From assembly GCF_900177515.1 (NCBI RefSeq), contig NZ_FXAK01000007.1, positions 372,001-436,000 of the forward strand: a stretch of DNA of 64,000 nt. Direction: 5' to 3'. Origin of the DNA: Azospirillum oryzae. Its GTDB lineage: Bacteria; Pseudomonadota; Alphaproteobacteria; Azospirillales; Azospirillaceae. Below, in pieces: positions 1 through 8,371 of this stretch (its first letter is position 1; every line of letters starts with the position of its first letter). The notes below the pieces were generated by a model. That model saw nothing but the letters and a program-made list of their open reading frames with translations, was not told the DNA's origin and did not search any database. The translations under genes and the position numbers were made by a program.

Positions 1-259
1 CGAACAGGCCCTGGGCCAGTTCCGCCGGCAGATCGTCCAGCACGTCCAGCCGGCCGAGCAGCAGCCCGTGGCTCTTGGCATGGACGCTGCGGTTGGCGTG
101 GCCGCTGTCTTCGAAGGTCTTGGCGCTGATCGACAGCAGCGTCTCCGCGAGGTCTTCGAAGACTTGCGCTTCATCGGGACCGGGGCTTTCGACCGACGGC
201 GTGTAGGGCAGGGGCTTTGCACTGGGCTGGGCATTGGGCCGGGCAGAGGCAGCGGACAC
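1..259 (-). CDS. catalase-family protein, N-terminal fragment cut by the window edge
   Basis: The minus strand is open from a GTG at 259 to the left edge, giving about 86 residues. They include PYTPSVES near residue 18 and the conserved block RSVHAKSHGLLLGRLDVLDD, followed by LPAELAQGLF. That block matches the distal-histidine region of the short catalase-related heme proteins (y4iL/SrpA-like). The histidine in VHAK would be the catalytic heme-side residue. I chose the GTG at 259 because a GGAG lies 8 bases upstream and no in-frame ATG exists before the upstream stop near 425. The likely role is peroxide removal or a heme-dependent peroxidase-type reaction; the C-terminal part with the heme tyrosine is outside the window. 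Family assignment is by motif memory and is fairly secure; the exact substrate is unknown. Confidence 0.75.
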   Translation of the reverse strand, partial: MSAASARPNAQPSAKPLPYTPSVESPGPDEAQVFEDLAETLLSISAKTFEDSGHANRSVHAKSHGLLLGRLDVLDDLPAELAQGLF

Positions 260-452
260 GAGCGGGGCTCCGGATCGGTGAAAGGGCGGGGTGCAGCCGG
301 GACAACAGACGGATTGTGTCGTCCGTTCCGCAACGATCCGCCGGAGCCGGTGGAGGTTATGGCCAAGGCATGGGGTTCGTCTCTTCTGTTTGCAGTGCAA
401 AAGAAGAGTCACGCTTGCAAATACTCAAGCACGACCCGTGCGCGTGTTTCTT

Positions 453-485
453 TGGTAATTTCCAATCTTCTATGGAAATTAACCA
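453..485. promoter_or_regulatory. AT-rich inverted repeat between two divergent genes
   Basis: TGGTAATTTCC (453-463) and GGAAATTAACCA (474-485) are complementary with one bulged base and a 10-base centre. The site lies in the 400-base gap between the catalase-like gene and the GGDEF/EAL gene, which otherwise holds no gene I can support. It could be a regulator site or a transcript hairpin. Confidence 0.4.
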
Positions 486-664
486 TGATATCCGGAAAAT
501 CCCCTATCAGAAGTCTGTGGCGCTGAGGTGTGCCGCCTGCTTATCCTTCAAGATGGAAGGGTCGGAACACTTCGATCATCTTGCGGTGTTCGAAGCGTCC
601 GGCCGGATCGGCGACCGACGGGTGCCCAATGACCAGCTGGCCTGCGATACGTCCCATCGGGTGG

Positions 665-3652
665 ATGCGCGGCTGTGTCCTGCTGCTGGGGCTTCTGCTG
701 GCGGCGGTGGCGCCGTCCGCCGCCGGAGGGGCGGCGGCGGCGCCGAACCGGACGGTGCTGGTCCTGCACTCCTACCACCAGGGATACGAGTGGACCCGTG
801 GTCAGGCCGACGGCATCGCCAAGGTGCTGGAGGAGGAGGCGCCGACCGCGACCGCGATTCCCTACTACCTGGACTGGAAGCGCTTTCCGGACCGGAGCGG
901 TCTGGAGCATCTGCGGGCATTGATCGCCTTCCGCCATCCCCAGGGCACCGTCGATGCCCTGATCACCACCGACGACGCGGCATTGGAATTCGCGCTCGAC
1001 CTGCGGCGGGAACTGTATGGGCCGGTGCCGCTGGTTCATGGCGGCGTGATCGCGGCCACGGCACGCCGGCTGACGGCGGGCGAGTCCAATGTGGCCGGGG
1101 TGGACGAGGGCAAGGATATCGAAGGAACCGTGCGCATGGCCGTTGCGGCCAACCCGAAGCTGCGCCGCCTGTACCTGCTGCGCGACCAGACCGAATCGGG
1201 ACTTGCCCTGGATGTCGAGGTCGAGGCGCTGGCGGCGGCCGGCCGTCTTCCCGCCGGGCTGATGCCGCAGGTGCTGCCCGACCTGCCCCTCGCCCGGCTG
1301 GAGGAGACGTTGGCGACCCTTCCGCCCGACAGCGCCGTGCTGCTCGGGACCTATGCCTCCGATGCCGACGGAATGGGTCTGCCGCCCGAGCAGTTCCTGG
1401 AACTGATGAGTGAAAGGAGCAGCGCGCCGATCTATGGCCTGCAGGACTTCCTGCTCGGCCATGGCATCGTCGGCGGCAACCTGCTGAGCGCTCAGCAGCA
1501 TGGCCGTGCGGTGGGAAGGCTGGCCGCCAGATTGTTGAGCGGCAACGGGGTGGCCGACCTGCCGGCGGAGGCGAACCGCTCCGTTTCCCGCGCGGTGGAT
1601 TACCGGCAGGCGGAGCGGTATGGCATCGACGTCACGCGGGTCGGACCGATCGACCGGCTGATCAACAAGCCCTTCTCCTTCCTGGAGACCTATCGCTGGC
1701 TTGTGGTGACGGTCGGCGGCGTGCTGCTGCTGCTGTTCGGCATGGTGCTGGTGCTGTCCTTCGCGCTGCGCGAACGCCGGATGGCCGAGTCGGCGCTGCG
1801 GGTGAGCAACGATGCGCTCAGCGACTCGCGCCGCCAGTTGCAGGCCAAGGTGGAGGAGCTGACCGCCAGCAAGGAGGCGCTGCGTGAGCGCGAACGGTGG
1901 ATGCGGCTGATCGCCGAGGCGTCGCGCGACATCATCTGGACCTGGGACATCGTCAAGGACCGCCGGGTGCTGTCCGGCCGGGTCGAGGAGCTGCTGGGTG
2001 TGGATGCCCTCAGCATCGATTCGCTGGCGGCCTGGTTCGACCGCGTCCACCCCGACGACCGTGCGCATGCGGAGGAGGAGCTGTGCGCCCACCTGTCGGG
2101 CAAAAGGCCGGAATACCGGGTGGAATACCGCGTCCGCCACCGCGACGGCAGTTACCTGTGGCTGTACGCCACCGGCAAGGCCCTGTTCGACGAGCAGGGG
2201 CATCCGACGATCATGTGCGGCTCCTACACCGACATCACCGCCCAGAAACAGCAGCAGGCGCGGCTGGACCATCTGGCCCACTATGATTCGCTGACCGGGC
2301 TGCCCAACCGGCTGATGCTGGAACGGCATGTCGACCGGCTGATCGCCGGGAACAGGCTGCGCGGCCAAGGCGGGTCGCTGGCGCTGCTGTTCCTCGACAT
2401 GGACAATTTCAAGTTCATCAACGACGGGTTCGGCCACAAGGCCGGCGACGAGCTGCTGGCGATGATGGGCCGGCGCATCAGCACGGGGGCGGGCGAGGGG
2501 CTGTTCGTCGCGCGGCTGGGCGGCGACGAGTTCGTGGTGGTCGTCCAAGGCGGCGACGCCTGCGCCGCGGCGGAGGTGGCGCGGCGGGTGGAGCAGGCGC
2601 TGGCCGCGCCCTTCCTGGTCGAAGGGCAGCATTTTTACGTCTCCTGCAGCATCGGCATCGCCCGCTATCCCTGGGACGGCCGCTGTTTCGACGATCTGCT
2701 GCAGAATGCCGACACCGCCATGTACCGGGCCAAGGACAATGGGCGCGGAAGCATCTGCAGCTTCACCGCCGACATGAACCTGAACGTGGTGGAGCGCATG
2801 CAGCTGCTCAGCCGCGCCCGGCTGGCCTTCGACCGCCAGTCCTTCAGCCTGCAATACCAGCCCCAGGTCGCCACGGCCGACGGCCGCGTCCGCGGCTTCG
2901 AGGCGCTGGTCCGCTGGACCGACTCGGAGTTGGGGCCGGTGTCGCCTGACCGCTTCATTCCGGTGTGCGAGGATTCGGGCCTGATCGTCCCGCTCGGGCT
3001 GTGGGTGCTGGAGACCGCCTGCGTCGAGGCGGTGGGGCTGGGCTGCCGCGGGGCCGGCGACGTGACGATGAGCGTCAACATGTCGGCGGTCCAGCTGGCC
3101 CAGCATGATTTCGTGCCGCGGGTGCTGGAGATCCTGGCCCGCACCGGATTGCCGCCGCACCGGCTGGAGCTGGAGATCACCGAGTCGCAGATGATCGGCT
3201 CGCTCGACGCCGCCATCGGCAAGCTGAACGCGCTGCGGCAGGCCGGCATCCACATTGCGCTGGACGATTTCGGCACCGGCTATTCGTCGCTGACCTATCT
3301 GCGGACGCTGCCGATCAACACGCTGAAGCTGGACAAGGCCTTCATCAACGACGTCCACCGCCGCCCCGACGCGCGCAGCATGGTGTCGTCCATCTCGCGC
3401 ATCGCCCACGACCTGAACCGCAGCGTGGTGGCCGAAGGGGTGGAGGAGCTTGCCCAATGGGAGGCGTTGTCGCTGATGGGCTGCGACCTGGTCCAGGGCT
3501 ATTTCGTCAGCCGTCCGCTGCCCGCCGACCGCATCGACGCCTTCCTGGCGGCCTGGGAGGAACGGCGGGCCGGACTGCCGGTCGCCCGCGACGATGTGGT
3601 GGTCGGCATGCCGTCCGCCGCGGCGACCCGGTCGTCGCCGCCGGTGTCGTGA
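665..3652 (+). CDS. ABC-substrate-binding-like sensor with PAS, GGDEF and EAL domains
   Basis: A membrane c-di-GMP enzyme with an extracytoplasmic sensor. With the start at 665 (about 995 residues) the protein opens with a signal-type hydrophobic stretch (residues 3-20). Next comes a periplasmic domain starting RTVLVLHSYHQGYEW that resembles the ABC_sub_bind family, then a membrane segment near residues 345-370, a short coiled coil, a PAS_3 domain (about 405-530), GGDEF with intact RLGGDEF near residue 619, and EAL. EAL keeps EALVRW, NMSA, LEITES, DDFGTG, LKLDKAF and VVAEGVEE, so phosphodiesterase activity is likely. GGDEF lacks an RxxD inhibitory site. The start is uncertain: an ATG at 629 and a GTG at 530 are in frame, but only the last start begins directly at the signal-like segment. 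None has a strong ribosome site. It stands alone, with a terminator just downstream. Confidence 0.85.
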   Translation: MRGCVLLLGLLLAAVAPSAAGGAAAAPNRTVLVLHSYHQGYEWTRGQADGIAKVLEEEAPTATAIPYYLDWKRFPDRSGLEHLRALIAFRHPQGTVDALITTDDAALEFALDLRRELYGPVPLVHGGVIAATARRLTAGESNVAGVDEGKDIEGTVRMAVAANPKLRRLYLLRDQTESGLALDVEVEALAAAGRLPAGLMPQVLPDLPLARLEETLATLPPDSAVLLGTYASDADGMGLPPEQFLELMSERSSAPIYGLQDFLLGHGIVGGNLLSAQQHGRAVGRLAARLLSGNGVADLPAEANRSVSRAVDYRQAERYGIDVTRVGPIDRLINKPFSFLETYRWLVVTVGGVLLLLFGMVLVLSFALRERRMAESALRVSNDALSDSRRQLQAKVEELTASKEALRERERWMRLIAEASRDIIWTWDIVKDRRVLSGRVEELLGVDALSIDSLAAWFDRVHPDDRAHAEEELCAHLSGKRPEYRVEYRVRHRDGSYLWLYATGKALFDEQGHPTIMCGSYTDITAQKQQQARLDHLAHYDSLTGLPNRLMLERHVDRLIAGNRLRGQGGSLALLFLDMDNFKFINDGFGHKAGDELLAMMGRRISTGAGEGLFVARLGGDEFVVVVQGGDACAAAEVARRVEQALAAPFLVEGQHFYVSCSIGIARYPWDGRCFDDLLQNADTAMYRAKDNGRGSICSFTADMNLNVVERMQLLSRARLAFDRQSFSLQYQPQVATADGRVRGFEALVRWTDSELGPVSPDRFIPVCEDSGLIVPLGLWVLETACVEAVGLGCRGAGDVTMSVNMSAVQLAQHDFVPRVLEILARTGLPPHRLELEITESQMIGSLDAAIGKLNALRQAGIHIALDDFGTGYSSLTYLRTLPINTLKLDKAFINDVHRRPDARSMVSSISRIAHDLNRSVVAEGVEELAQWEALSLMGCDLVQGYFVSRPLPADRIDAFLAAWEERRAGLPVARDDVVVGMPSAAATRSSPPVS

Positions 3653-3676
3653 GTTGGGGAAAGGCCGCATACGCAA

Positions 3677-3705
3677 AACGCCCCGCAGGCGGGCTGCGGG
3701 GCGTT
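3677..3705. terminator. bidirectional intrinsic terminator
   Basis: AACGCCCCGCA and TGCGGGGCGTT form an 11-bp perfect stem with a 7-base loop. On the minus strand the stem is followed by TTTT. It separates the convergent GGDEF/EAL gene (ends 3652) and the hypothetical gene ending at 3743. Confidence 0.8.
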
Positions 3706-3742
3706 CTCGGAGGCTGGGCTGACGGGACCGGAGGAGTCGCGC

Positions 3743-4159
3743 TCAGTGCCGCGTGCGGGCCGGGGTGATGTAGACGCCGTCCCAATCGACGCCGAACAGC
3801 GCGTCGTCGCCGGCCTCTTCCACCAGATCGTCGTATTCGCGGGCTTCGATCAGCCCGAAGATGGAGGCGGTGCCGGAGGCGTCGAGGTCGCAGGTGACCA
3901 CATGGCCGCCGACTTCGACGGAGGTGAAGAACACTTCCGGCAGTTCCATGCTGTCCAGGTCGGCGGTGACGGCGGCTTCGATCTCGTGGATGGAGCGGGC
4001 CGACAGCGACACGCGCAGCTTGGCCGCCTGGGAGGCCCAGACGATGCGCTTGACGTGCGCCGGCTCCTTCATCTCTGCGACGCCCGGCGCCTCGTCGCCT
4101 TGGCCGGCCATCGCGATCATCCGGGAAACCAGGGTCGAGGTGCTGCTGGGTGCGCGCAT
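3743..4159 (-). CDS. conserved-looking hypothetical protein
   Basis: A 138-residue soluble protein with no signal peptide or membrane segment. I do not recognise the family. The first 30 residues are low in order (RAPSSTSTLVSRMIAM). Residues from about 38 onward alternate hydrophobic and charged, as in a small alpha/beta domain (VEVGGHVVTCDLDASGTASI), and the tail ends in an acidic stretch before GVYITPARTRH. The ATG at 4159 has a GGAGG 5 bases upstream, which makes this the real reading. The plus-strand frame of the same length (3746-4162) lacks a ribosome site. It is a single gene, convergent with the GGDEF/EAL gene. Confidence 0.65.
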   Translation of the reverse strand: MRAPSSTSTLVSRMIAMAGQGDEAPGVAEMKEPAHVKRIVWASQAAKLRVSLSARSIHEIEAAVTADLDSMELPEVFFTSVEVGGHVVTCDLDASGTASIFGLIEAREYDDLVEEAGDDALFGVDWDGVYITPARTRH

Positions 4160-4274
4160 TGAAGCCTCCGCTCGTTCGATGACGACAGATTTGCGCGCAG
4201 GCGGTTAACGGGGTCTTAAGCCGGTACCGGGGCTAAAGCCTTACCCCCGCAGGAGTAGGCCTATCCGTTCGGTT

Positions 4275-5189
4275 CTAGGGGGTGGCGAGGGCGGCGGCGA
4301 CCCCTGCCGCGACCCGCGCATTGTTGCGGATCAGCGCGATGTTGGCGGTCAGGCTGCGCCCGCCGGTGATGCGCTCCAGCGCCGCCAGCAGGTGCGGGGT
4401 GATGTCCTTGCCCTTGATTCCATTGGCGTTCGCATCGGCCAGCGCCTGGGTCACCGCGCTTTCCATCGCCTCGGCGTCCAGTTCGTCGGCGGGCGGGATC
4501 GGGTTGGCGAGCAGCACGCCGCCTTCCAGGCCAAGCTGCCATTTCGCCCGCAGGATGTCCGCCACCTCGATCACGTTGTCACAGCGTTGGTCGACGGGAA
4601 GGCCGCTGCGGCGGCTGTAGAAGGCGGGAAATTCGTCCGTGCGGAAGCCCAGCACCGGGACGCCGCGGGTTTCCAGCACCTCCAGGGTCTTGGGAAGGTC
4701 GAGAATCGACTTGGCGCCGGCGCAGACGACGCAGACGGAGGTGCGGGCCAGCTCGTCGAGGTCGGCGGAGATGTCGAAGCTGGTCTCCGCCCCGCGATGG
4801 ACGCCGCCGATGCCGCCGGTGGCGAAGACGGAGATGCCGGCCAGCCGCGCCCCGATCATCGTCGCCGCCACCGTGGTGGCGCCGATGCCGCCGCCGGCGA
4901 GCGCGATCGGCAGGTCGCGGCGGCTCAGCTTGCGCGCCTTGTGGCCGGCGGTCGCCAGCCGCTCCAATGCCTCGTCGTCCAGCCCGACGCGGATGCGGCC
5001 GTCCATCACCGCGATGGTGGCGGGGATGGCGCCGGCGGCCCGCACCTCCGCCTCCAGCGCGCGGGCGGTCTCCAGATTCTGCGGATAGGGCATGCCGTGG
5101 GAGATCACGGTCGATTCCAGCGCCACCACCGGGCGGCTCCCGGCAAGCGCGTCGGCGATCTCGGGGGTGGGCAGCAGGATCGGGTGCAT
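4275..5189 (-). CDS. psuG: pseudouridine-5'-phosphate glycosidase
   Basis: PsuG reversibly cleaves pseudouridine 5'-phosphate to uracil and ribose 5-phosphate and is used in breakdown of pseudouridine from RNA. The 304 residues match the family's usual length. They begin with PVVALESTVISHGMPYPQN, contain TIAVMDGRIRVGL, the LARRDLPIA-type segment (KLSRRDLPIA), GGTTVAATM-type block (GATTVAATMIGA), FATGGIGGVHRG and the C-terminal NANGIKGKDITPHLL. The lysines and glutamate of the active site lie in these blocks. A GGAG is about 10 bases before the ATG. No pseudouridine kinase (PsuK) or nucleoside transporter adjoins it; its upstream neighbour is the divergent exonuclease gene, 39 bases away. Confidence 0.95.
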   Translation of the reverse strand: MHPILLPTPEIADALAGSRPVVALESTVISHGMPYPQNLETARALEAEVRAAGAIPATIAVMDGRIRVGLDDEALERLATAGHKARKLSRRDLPIALAGGGIGATTVAATMIGARLAGISVFATGGIGGVHRGAETSFDISADLDELARTSVCVVCAGAKSILDLPKTLEVLETRGVPVLGFRTDEFPAFYSRRSGLPVDQRCDNVIEVADILRAKWQLGLEGGVLLANPIPPADELDAEAMESAVTQALADANANGIKGKDITPHLLAALERITGGRSLTANIALIRNNARVAAGVAAALATP

Positions 5190-5228
5190 GCGCTGGGTCT
5201 CCGCTTGGAACGCCCTATATTAGGACGC

Positions 5229-6320
5229 ATGTCCGCTGCACACCAATCCAATCAGGCTGGGTCCAATCCGGGCCGCCCGCACCCCGACAAATGGATCAAG
5301 GTCCTTCCCGAAGGACTGTATGTCGAGCCGGGGGGCTTCTTCATCGACCCGGTGCGCCCGGTGGAGCGCGCGGTCGTCACCCACGGCCATTCCGACCATG
5401 CAAGGCCCGGCAACCGCCATGTGCTGGCGACGCCCGGCACGCTCGCCATCATGCGCCAGCGGATGGGCGAGGGGGTGGGGGGAAGCCTGCAAGCGCTGGA
5501 GTATGGCGAGGGGCTGACCATCGGCGACGTCAGGGTGCGGCTGGTGCCGGCCGGCCATGTGCTGGGCAGCGCCCAGGTGGTGATGGAGCATGCCGGGTCG
5601 CGCGTGGTGGTGTCGGGCGACTATAAGCGCCGGCTCGACCGCACCTGCGCAGCCTTCGAGCCGGTGCCCTGCGACGTTTTCGTGACCGAGGCGACCTTCG
5701 GCCTGCCGGTGTTCCGCCATCCGCCAGACCTGGGGGAAGTGGGAAAGCTGCTGCATTCGATGGCGCTGTTCCCGGAGCGCAGCCATGTGGTCGGCGTCTA
5801 TGCGCTGGGCAAATGCCAGCGGCTGATCACCCTGCTGCGGGCGGCGGGCTATGACCGGCCGATCTGGCTGCACGGCGCGCTGGAACCCTTGTGCCGGCTC
5901 TACAGCAGTCTGGGGGTGGAGTTGGGGGAGTTGCGGCCGGCGACGGTGGCGGCGAAGGAGGATCTGAAGGGGGCGCTGGTGCTGGCCCCGCCGGCGGCAG
6001 TGGCCGACCGCTGGGCGCGGCGGCTGGCCGATCCGGTGGTGGCGGTGGCGTCGGGATGGATGCGGGTGCGCCAGCGCGCCCGCCAGCGCGGGGTGGAACT
6101 GCCGCTGGTCATCTCCGACCATGCCGACTGGGACGAGCTGTGCCAGACGCTGGAGGATGTCGGCGCGCCGGAGGTCTGGGTCACCCATGGCCGGGAGGAG
6201 GCGCTGGTCCATTACGCGACCAGCCGCGGCATCCGCGCCCGCGCGCTGGCGCTGATCGGCTTCGAGGACGAGGATTCGGAAGGGATTCCGGAGAAGGCCG
6301 GGAAAGGGGAGGCGCCGTGA
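5229..6320 (+). CDS. ligase-associated DNA exonuclease (metallo-beta-lactamase fold)
   Basis: A 363-residue protein of the mRNA-3'-end-processing-factor-like metallo-hydrolase family that sits beside bacterial ATP-dependent ligases. The zinc motif is THGHSDHARPG (about residues 55-65). Further metal-ligand blocks are PAGHVLGSAQ, VVVSGDYK and a late SDHADWDEL. The C-terminal VWVTHGREEALVHY is also typical. It probably trims DNA ends during a repair reaction with the next gene. The start at 5229 is the first ATG that gives the family's normal N-terminus; the upstream open frame runs antisense through psuG. The stop overlaps the ligase start (GTGA), so the two are translationally coupled. Confidence 0.9.
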   Translation: MSAAHQSNQAGSNPGRPHPDKWIKVLPEGLYVEPGGFFIDPVRPVERAVVTHGHSDHARPGNRHVLATPGTLAIMRQRMGEGVGGSLQALEYGEGLTIGDVRVRLVPAGHVLGSAQVVMEHAGSRVVVSGDYKRRLDRTCAAFEPVPCDVFVTEATFGLPVFRHPPDLGEVGKLLHSMALFPERSHVVGVYALGKCQRLITLLRAAGYDRPIWLHGALEPLCRLYSSLGVELGELRPATVAAKEDLKGALVLAPPAAVADRWARRLADPVVAVASGWMRVRQRARQRGVELPLVISDHADWDELCQTLEDVGAPEVWVTHGREEALVHYATSRGIRARALALIGFEDEDSEGIPEKAGKGEAP

Positions 6321-7906
6321 ACCGCTTTGCCGCGCTGATCGACGCGCTGGTCTTCATGCCGTCTCGCAACGGCAAGATCCGCCTGCTGGTCGAGCATTTC
6401 GCCACCGCGCCCGACCCCGAGCGCGGCTGGGCGCTGGCGGCGCTGACCGGGGCGCTGAGCTTCCGCGAGGCCAAGCCGGCGGCGATCCGCGAACTGGCGG
6501 CGACGCGGGTCGATCCGGAGCTGCTGGCGCTGTCCTACGACTATGTCGGCGATCTGGCGGAGACGGTGGCGCTGATCTGGCCGGAGCGGCCCGAACGCGC
6601 GAACAGCTTGCCGCCCAGCCTGGACGAGGTGGTGGAGGGGCTGCGGGCCGCCAAGCGCGGGCAAGTGATCGGGCTGGTGGAGGGCTGGCTCGACACGCTC
6701 GACTCGTCGGGGCGGTTCGCGTTGCTGAAGCTCATCACCGGGGCGTTGCGCATCGGCGTCTCGGCCCGGCTGGCCAAGACGGCGCTGGCGGAGTGGGGCA
6801 GGATCGCCCGGCCGGAGGTGAGCGTCGATGACGTGGAGGAGGTCTGGCACGGGCTGACCGCCCCCTATGCGGAGTTGTTCGCCTGGCTGGAGGGGCGGGC
6901 CGAGCGGCCGGAAGCCGGGGCCGGCGCCGGGTTCCGTCCGATGATGCTGTCCCATCCGCTGGAGGAGGAGGACCGCGCCGCGCTCGATCCCGCCGCCTAT
7001 GCCGCCGAATGGAAATGGGACGGCATCCGCGTGCAGATGGTGGCGCGCGGCGGGGAGCGGCGGCTCTACAGCCGCACCGGCGACGACGTGTCGGGCGCCT
7101 TTCCGGACATCGTCGACCATATGAGCTTCGACGCCGTGCTGGACGGCGAGCTGCTGGTGGCGCGCGACGGGGTGGTGGCGCCCTTCAACGACCTGCAGCA
7201 GCGGCTGAACCGCAAGACGGTGACGGCGCAGATGCTGCGCGACGGGCCGGCCTGGGTGCGGCTCTACGACATCCTGTTCGACGGCGAGGAGGACCTGCGC
7301 GGCCTGTCCTTCGTCGAGCGGCGCGCCCGGCTGGAGCGCTGGTATGAGGCGGTGCAGCCGCGGCGGATGGATCTGTCGCCGATGGTGCCCTTCACCGCCT
7401 GGGACGAACTGGTGGCCCTGCGCGAGGGCGCGCGCGAGAACGGCATCGAGGGGCTGATGCTGAAACGGCGCGACAGCGCCTATCTGGCCGGGCGGCCGAA
7501 GGGGCCATGGTTCAAGTGGAAGCGCGGGGCGCTGACGCTCGACACCGTGATGATGTACGCCCAGCGCGGCCACGGCAAACGGTCGAGCTATTATTCCGAC
7601 TACACCTTCGGCGTCTGGCGGGGGGAAGAGCTGGTTCCGGTCGGCAAGGCCTATTCGGGGTTCACCGATGCCGAGCTGGTCGAGCTGGACCGCTGGGTGC
7701 GCAACCACACCACCCGCCGCTACGGCCCGGTGCGCGAGGTGGAGGCCGGGCTGGTGCTGGAGGTCGCCTTCGACAGCGTGCACCCGTCGACCCGGCACAA
7801 GAGCGGGCTGGCCATGCGCTTCCCCCGCATCCACCGCATCCGCTGGGACAAGCCGGCGCACGAGGCCGACCGGCTGGAAACGCTGGCGGCGATGGTGGTG
7901 GGCTAG
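6317..7906 (+). CDS. ATP-dependent DNA ligase
   Basis: A 529-residue ATP-dependent ligase. The N-terminal 200 residues form the DNA-binding domain seen in LigC/Lig1-like bacterial enzymes. The nucleotidyltransferase motif I is EWKWDGIRVQ near residue 233, with Lys as the AMP carrier. Later motifs are VLDGELLV, EGLMLKRRDS and PWFKWKRG, followed by an OB-fold with GKAYSGFTDAEL and a C-terminal HPSTRHKSGLAMRFPRI. It starts with GTG at 6317 after a strong GGGGAGG and overlaps the exonuclease stop by 4 bases. Together they form an end-processing and sealing unit. In other proteobacteria an Lhr-type helicase and a phosphoesterase often join this cluster; neither is present here. Confidence 0.93.
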   Translation: MNRFAALIDALVFMPSRNGKIRLLVEHFATAPDPERGWALAALTGALSFREAKPAAIRELAATRVDPELLALSYDYVGDLAETVALIWPERPERANSLPPSLDEVVEGLRAAKRGQVIGLVEGWLDTLDSSGRFALLKLITGALRIGVSARLAKTALAEWGRIARPEVSVDDVEEVWHGLTAPYAELFAWLEGRAERPEAGAGAGFRPMMLSHPLEEEDRAALDPAAYAAEWKWDGIRVQMVARGGERRLYSRTGDDVSGAFPDIVDHMSFDAVLDGELLVARDGVVAPFNDLQQRLNRKTVTAQMLRDGPAWVRLYDILFDGEEDLRGLSFVERRARLERWYEAVQPRRMDLSPMVPFTAWDELVALREGARENGIEGLMLKRRDSAYLAGRPKGPWFKWKRGALTLDTVMMYAQRGHGKRSSYYSDYTFGVWRGEELVPVGKAYSGFTDAELVELDRWVRNHTTRRYGPVREVEAGLVLEVAFDSVHPSTRHKSGLAMRFPRIHRIRWDKPAHEADRLETLAAMVVG

Positions 7907-7915
7907 GCGAAGCCC

Positions 7916-8107
7916 TTACCGCAGCGGAGCGGTCACCACATCGACGGAGGTTTCCGCCACGGTGCCGACGACATCCACGGCGGTGCCGGCGATGCTGGCC
8001 GCACCGCTGGCCACGCCGGTGACGGCGCCGCAGCCGCTCAGCGAAGCGCCCAGCAGCAACAGGGCGGCGAGCGGGAGACGGCGGCGGGAAGCGGGGCGGC
8101 GGGACAT
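7916..8107 (-). CDS. small lipoprotein
   Basis: A 63-residue predicted lipoprotein. An arginine-rich n-region (MSRRPASRRR) precedes a hydrophobic stretch and the lipobox LSGC, with the lipidated Cys at residue 26. The mature part is only about 37 residues, rich in Ala, Val, Gly and Thr (VTGVASGAASIAGTAVDVVG). The ATG at 8107 has GGAGG 5 bases upstream; an in-frame start 54 bases earlier lacks one. No enzymatic role can be inferred. Similar short entericidin-like or envelope lipoproteins are common. It is convergent with the ligase gene. Confidence 0.7.
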   Translation of the reverse strand: MSRRPASRRRLPLAALLLLGASLSGCGAVTGVASGAASIAGTAVDVVGTVAETSVDVVTAPLR

Positions 8108-8249
8108 GCTGTCCTCCAGAAAACCAAGGGGCTGGAACGAAACCGAGGGCGATTGCAGCACGCAATCCCCACCGAAAGGTTAATTCGGGCATTTGGCACA
8201 ACAGCCGTGGATTTCGCCATCCTGCGAAGAGGACTTCGCCGACGCTGAG

Positions 8250-8280
8250 TATTACAAGTAATTAATGGTGGTGTAATACC
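8250..8280. promoter_or_regulatory. inverted repeat upstream of the patatin gene
   Basis: GTATTAC (8250-8256) and GTAATAC (8274-8280) are a perfect inverted repeat with 17 bases between, in an AT-rich patch of the 264-base gap between divergent genes. Spacing of about 24 bp centre to centre would suit a dimeric regulator binding two helical turns apart. Function not shown. Confidence 0.4.
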
Positions 8281-8371
8281 TTGATGTAGGTTTCTACGAG
8301 GATTGGGATGGATTAAAAGAAATCGGTATAGCTGCCATGAGTATTCCTCTGATTGTGGGGAGTGTTTCTGC

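Noticed and set aside
548..3676. 1042-codon open frame on the minus strand
   Set aside because: It is fully antisense to the GGDEF/EAL gene, is rich in His, Arg and Gln, and has no recognisable motif or ribosome site; a GC-rich shadow.
3746..4162. plus-strand frame mirroring the hypothetical gene at 3743-4159
   Set aside because: No ribosome site and shadow-like composition; the minus-strand frame has GGAGG at the right distance.
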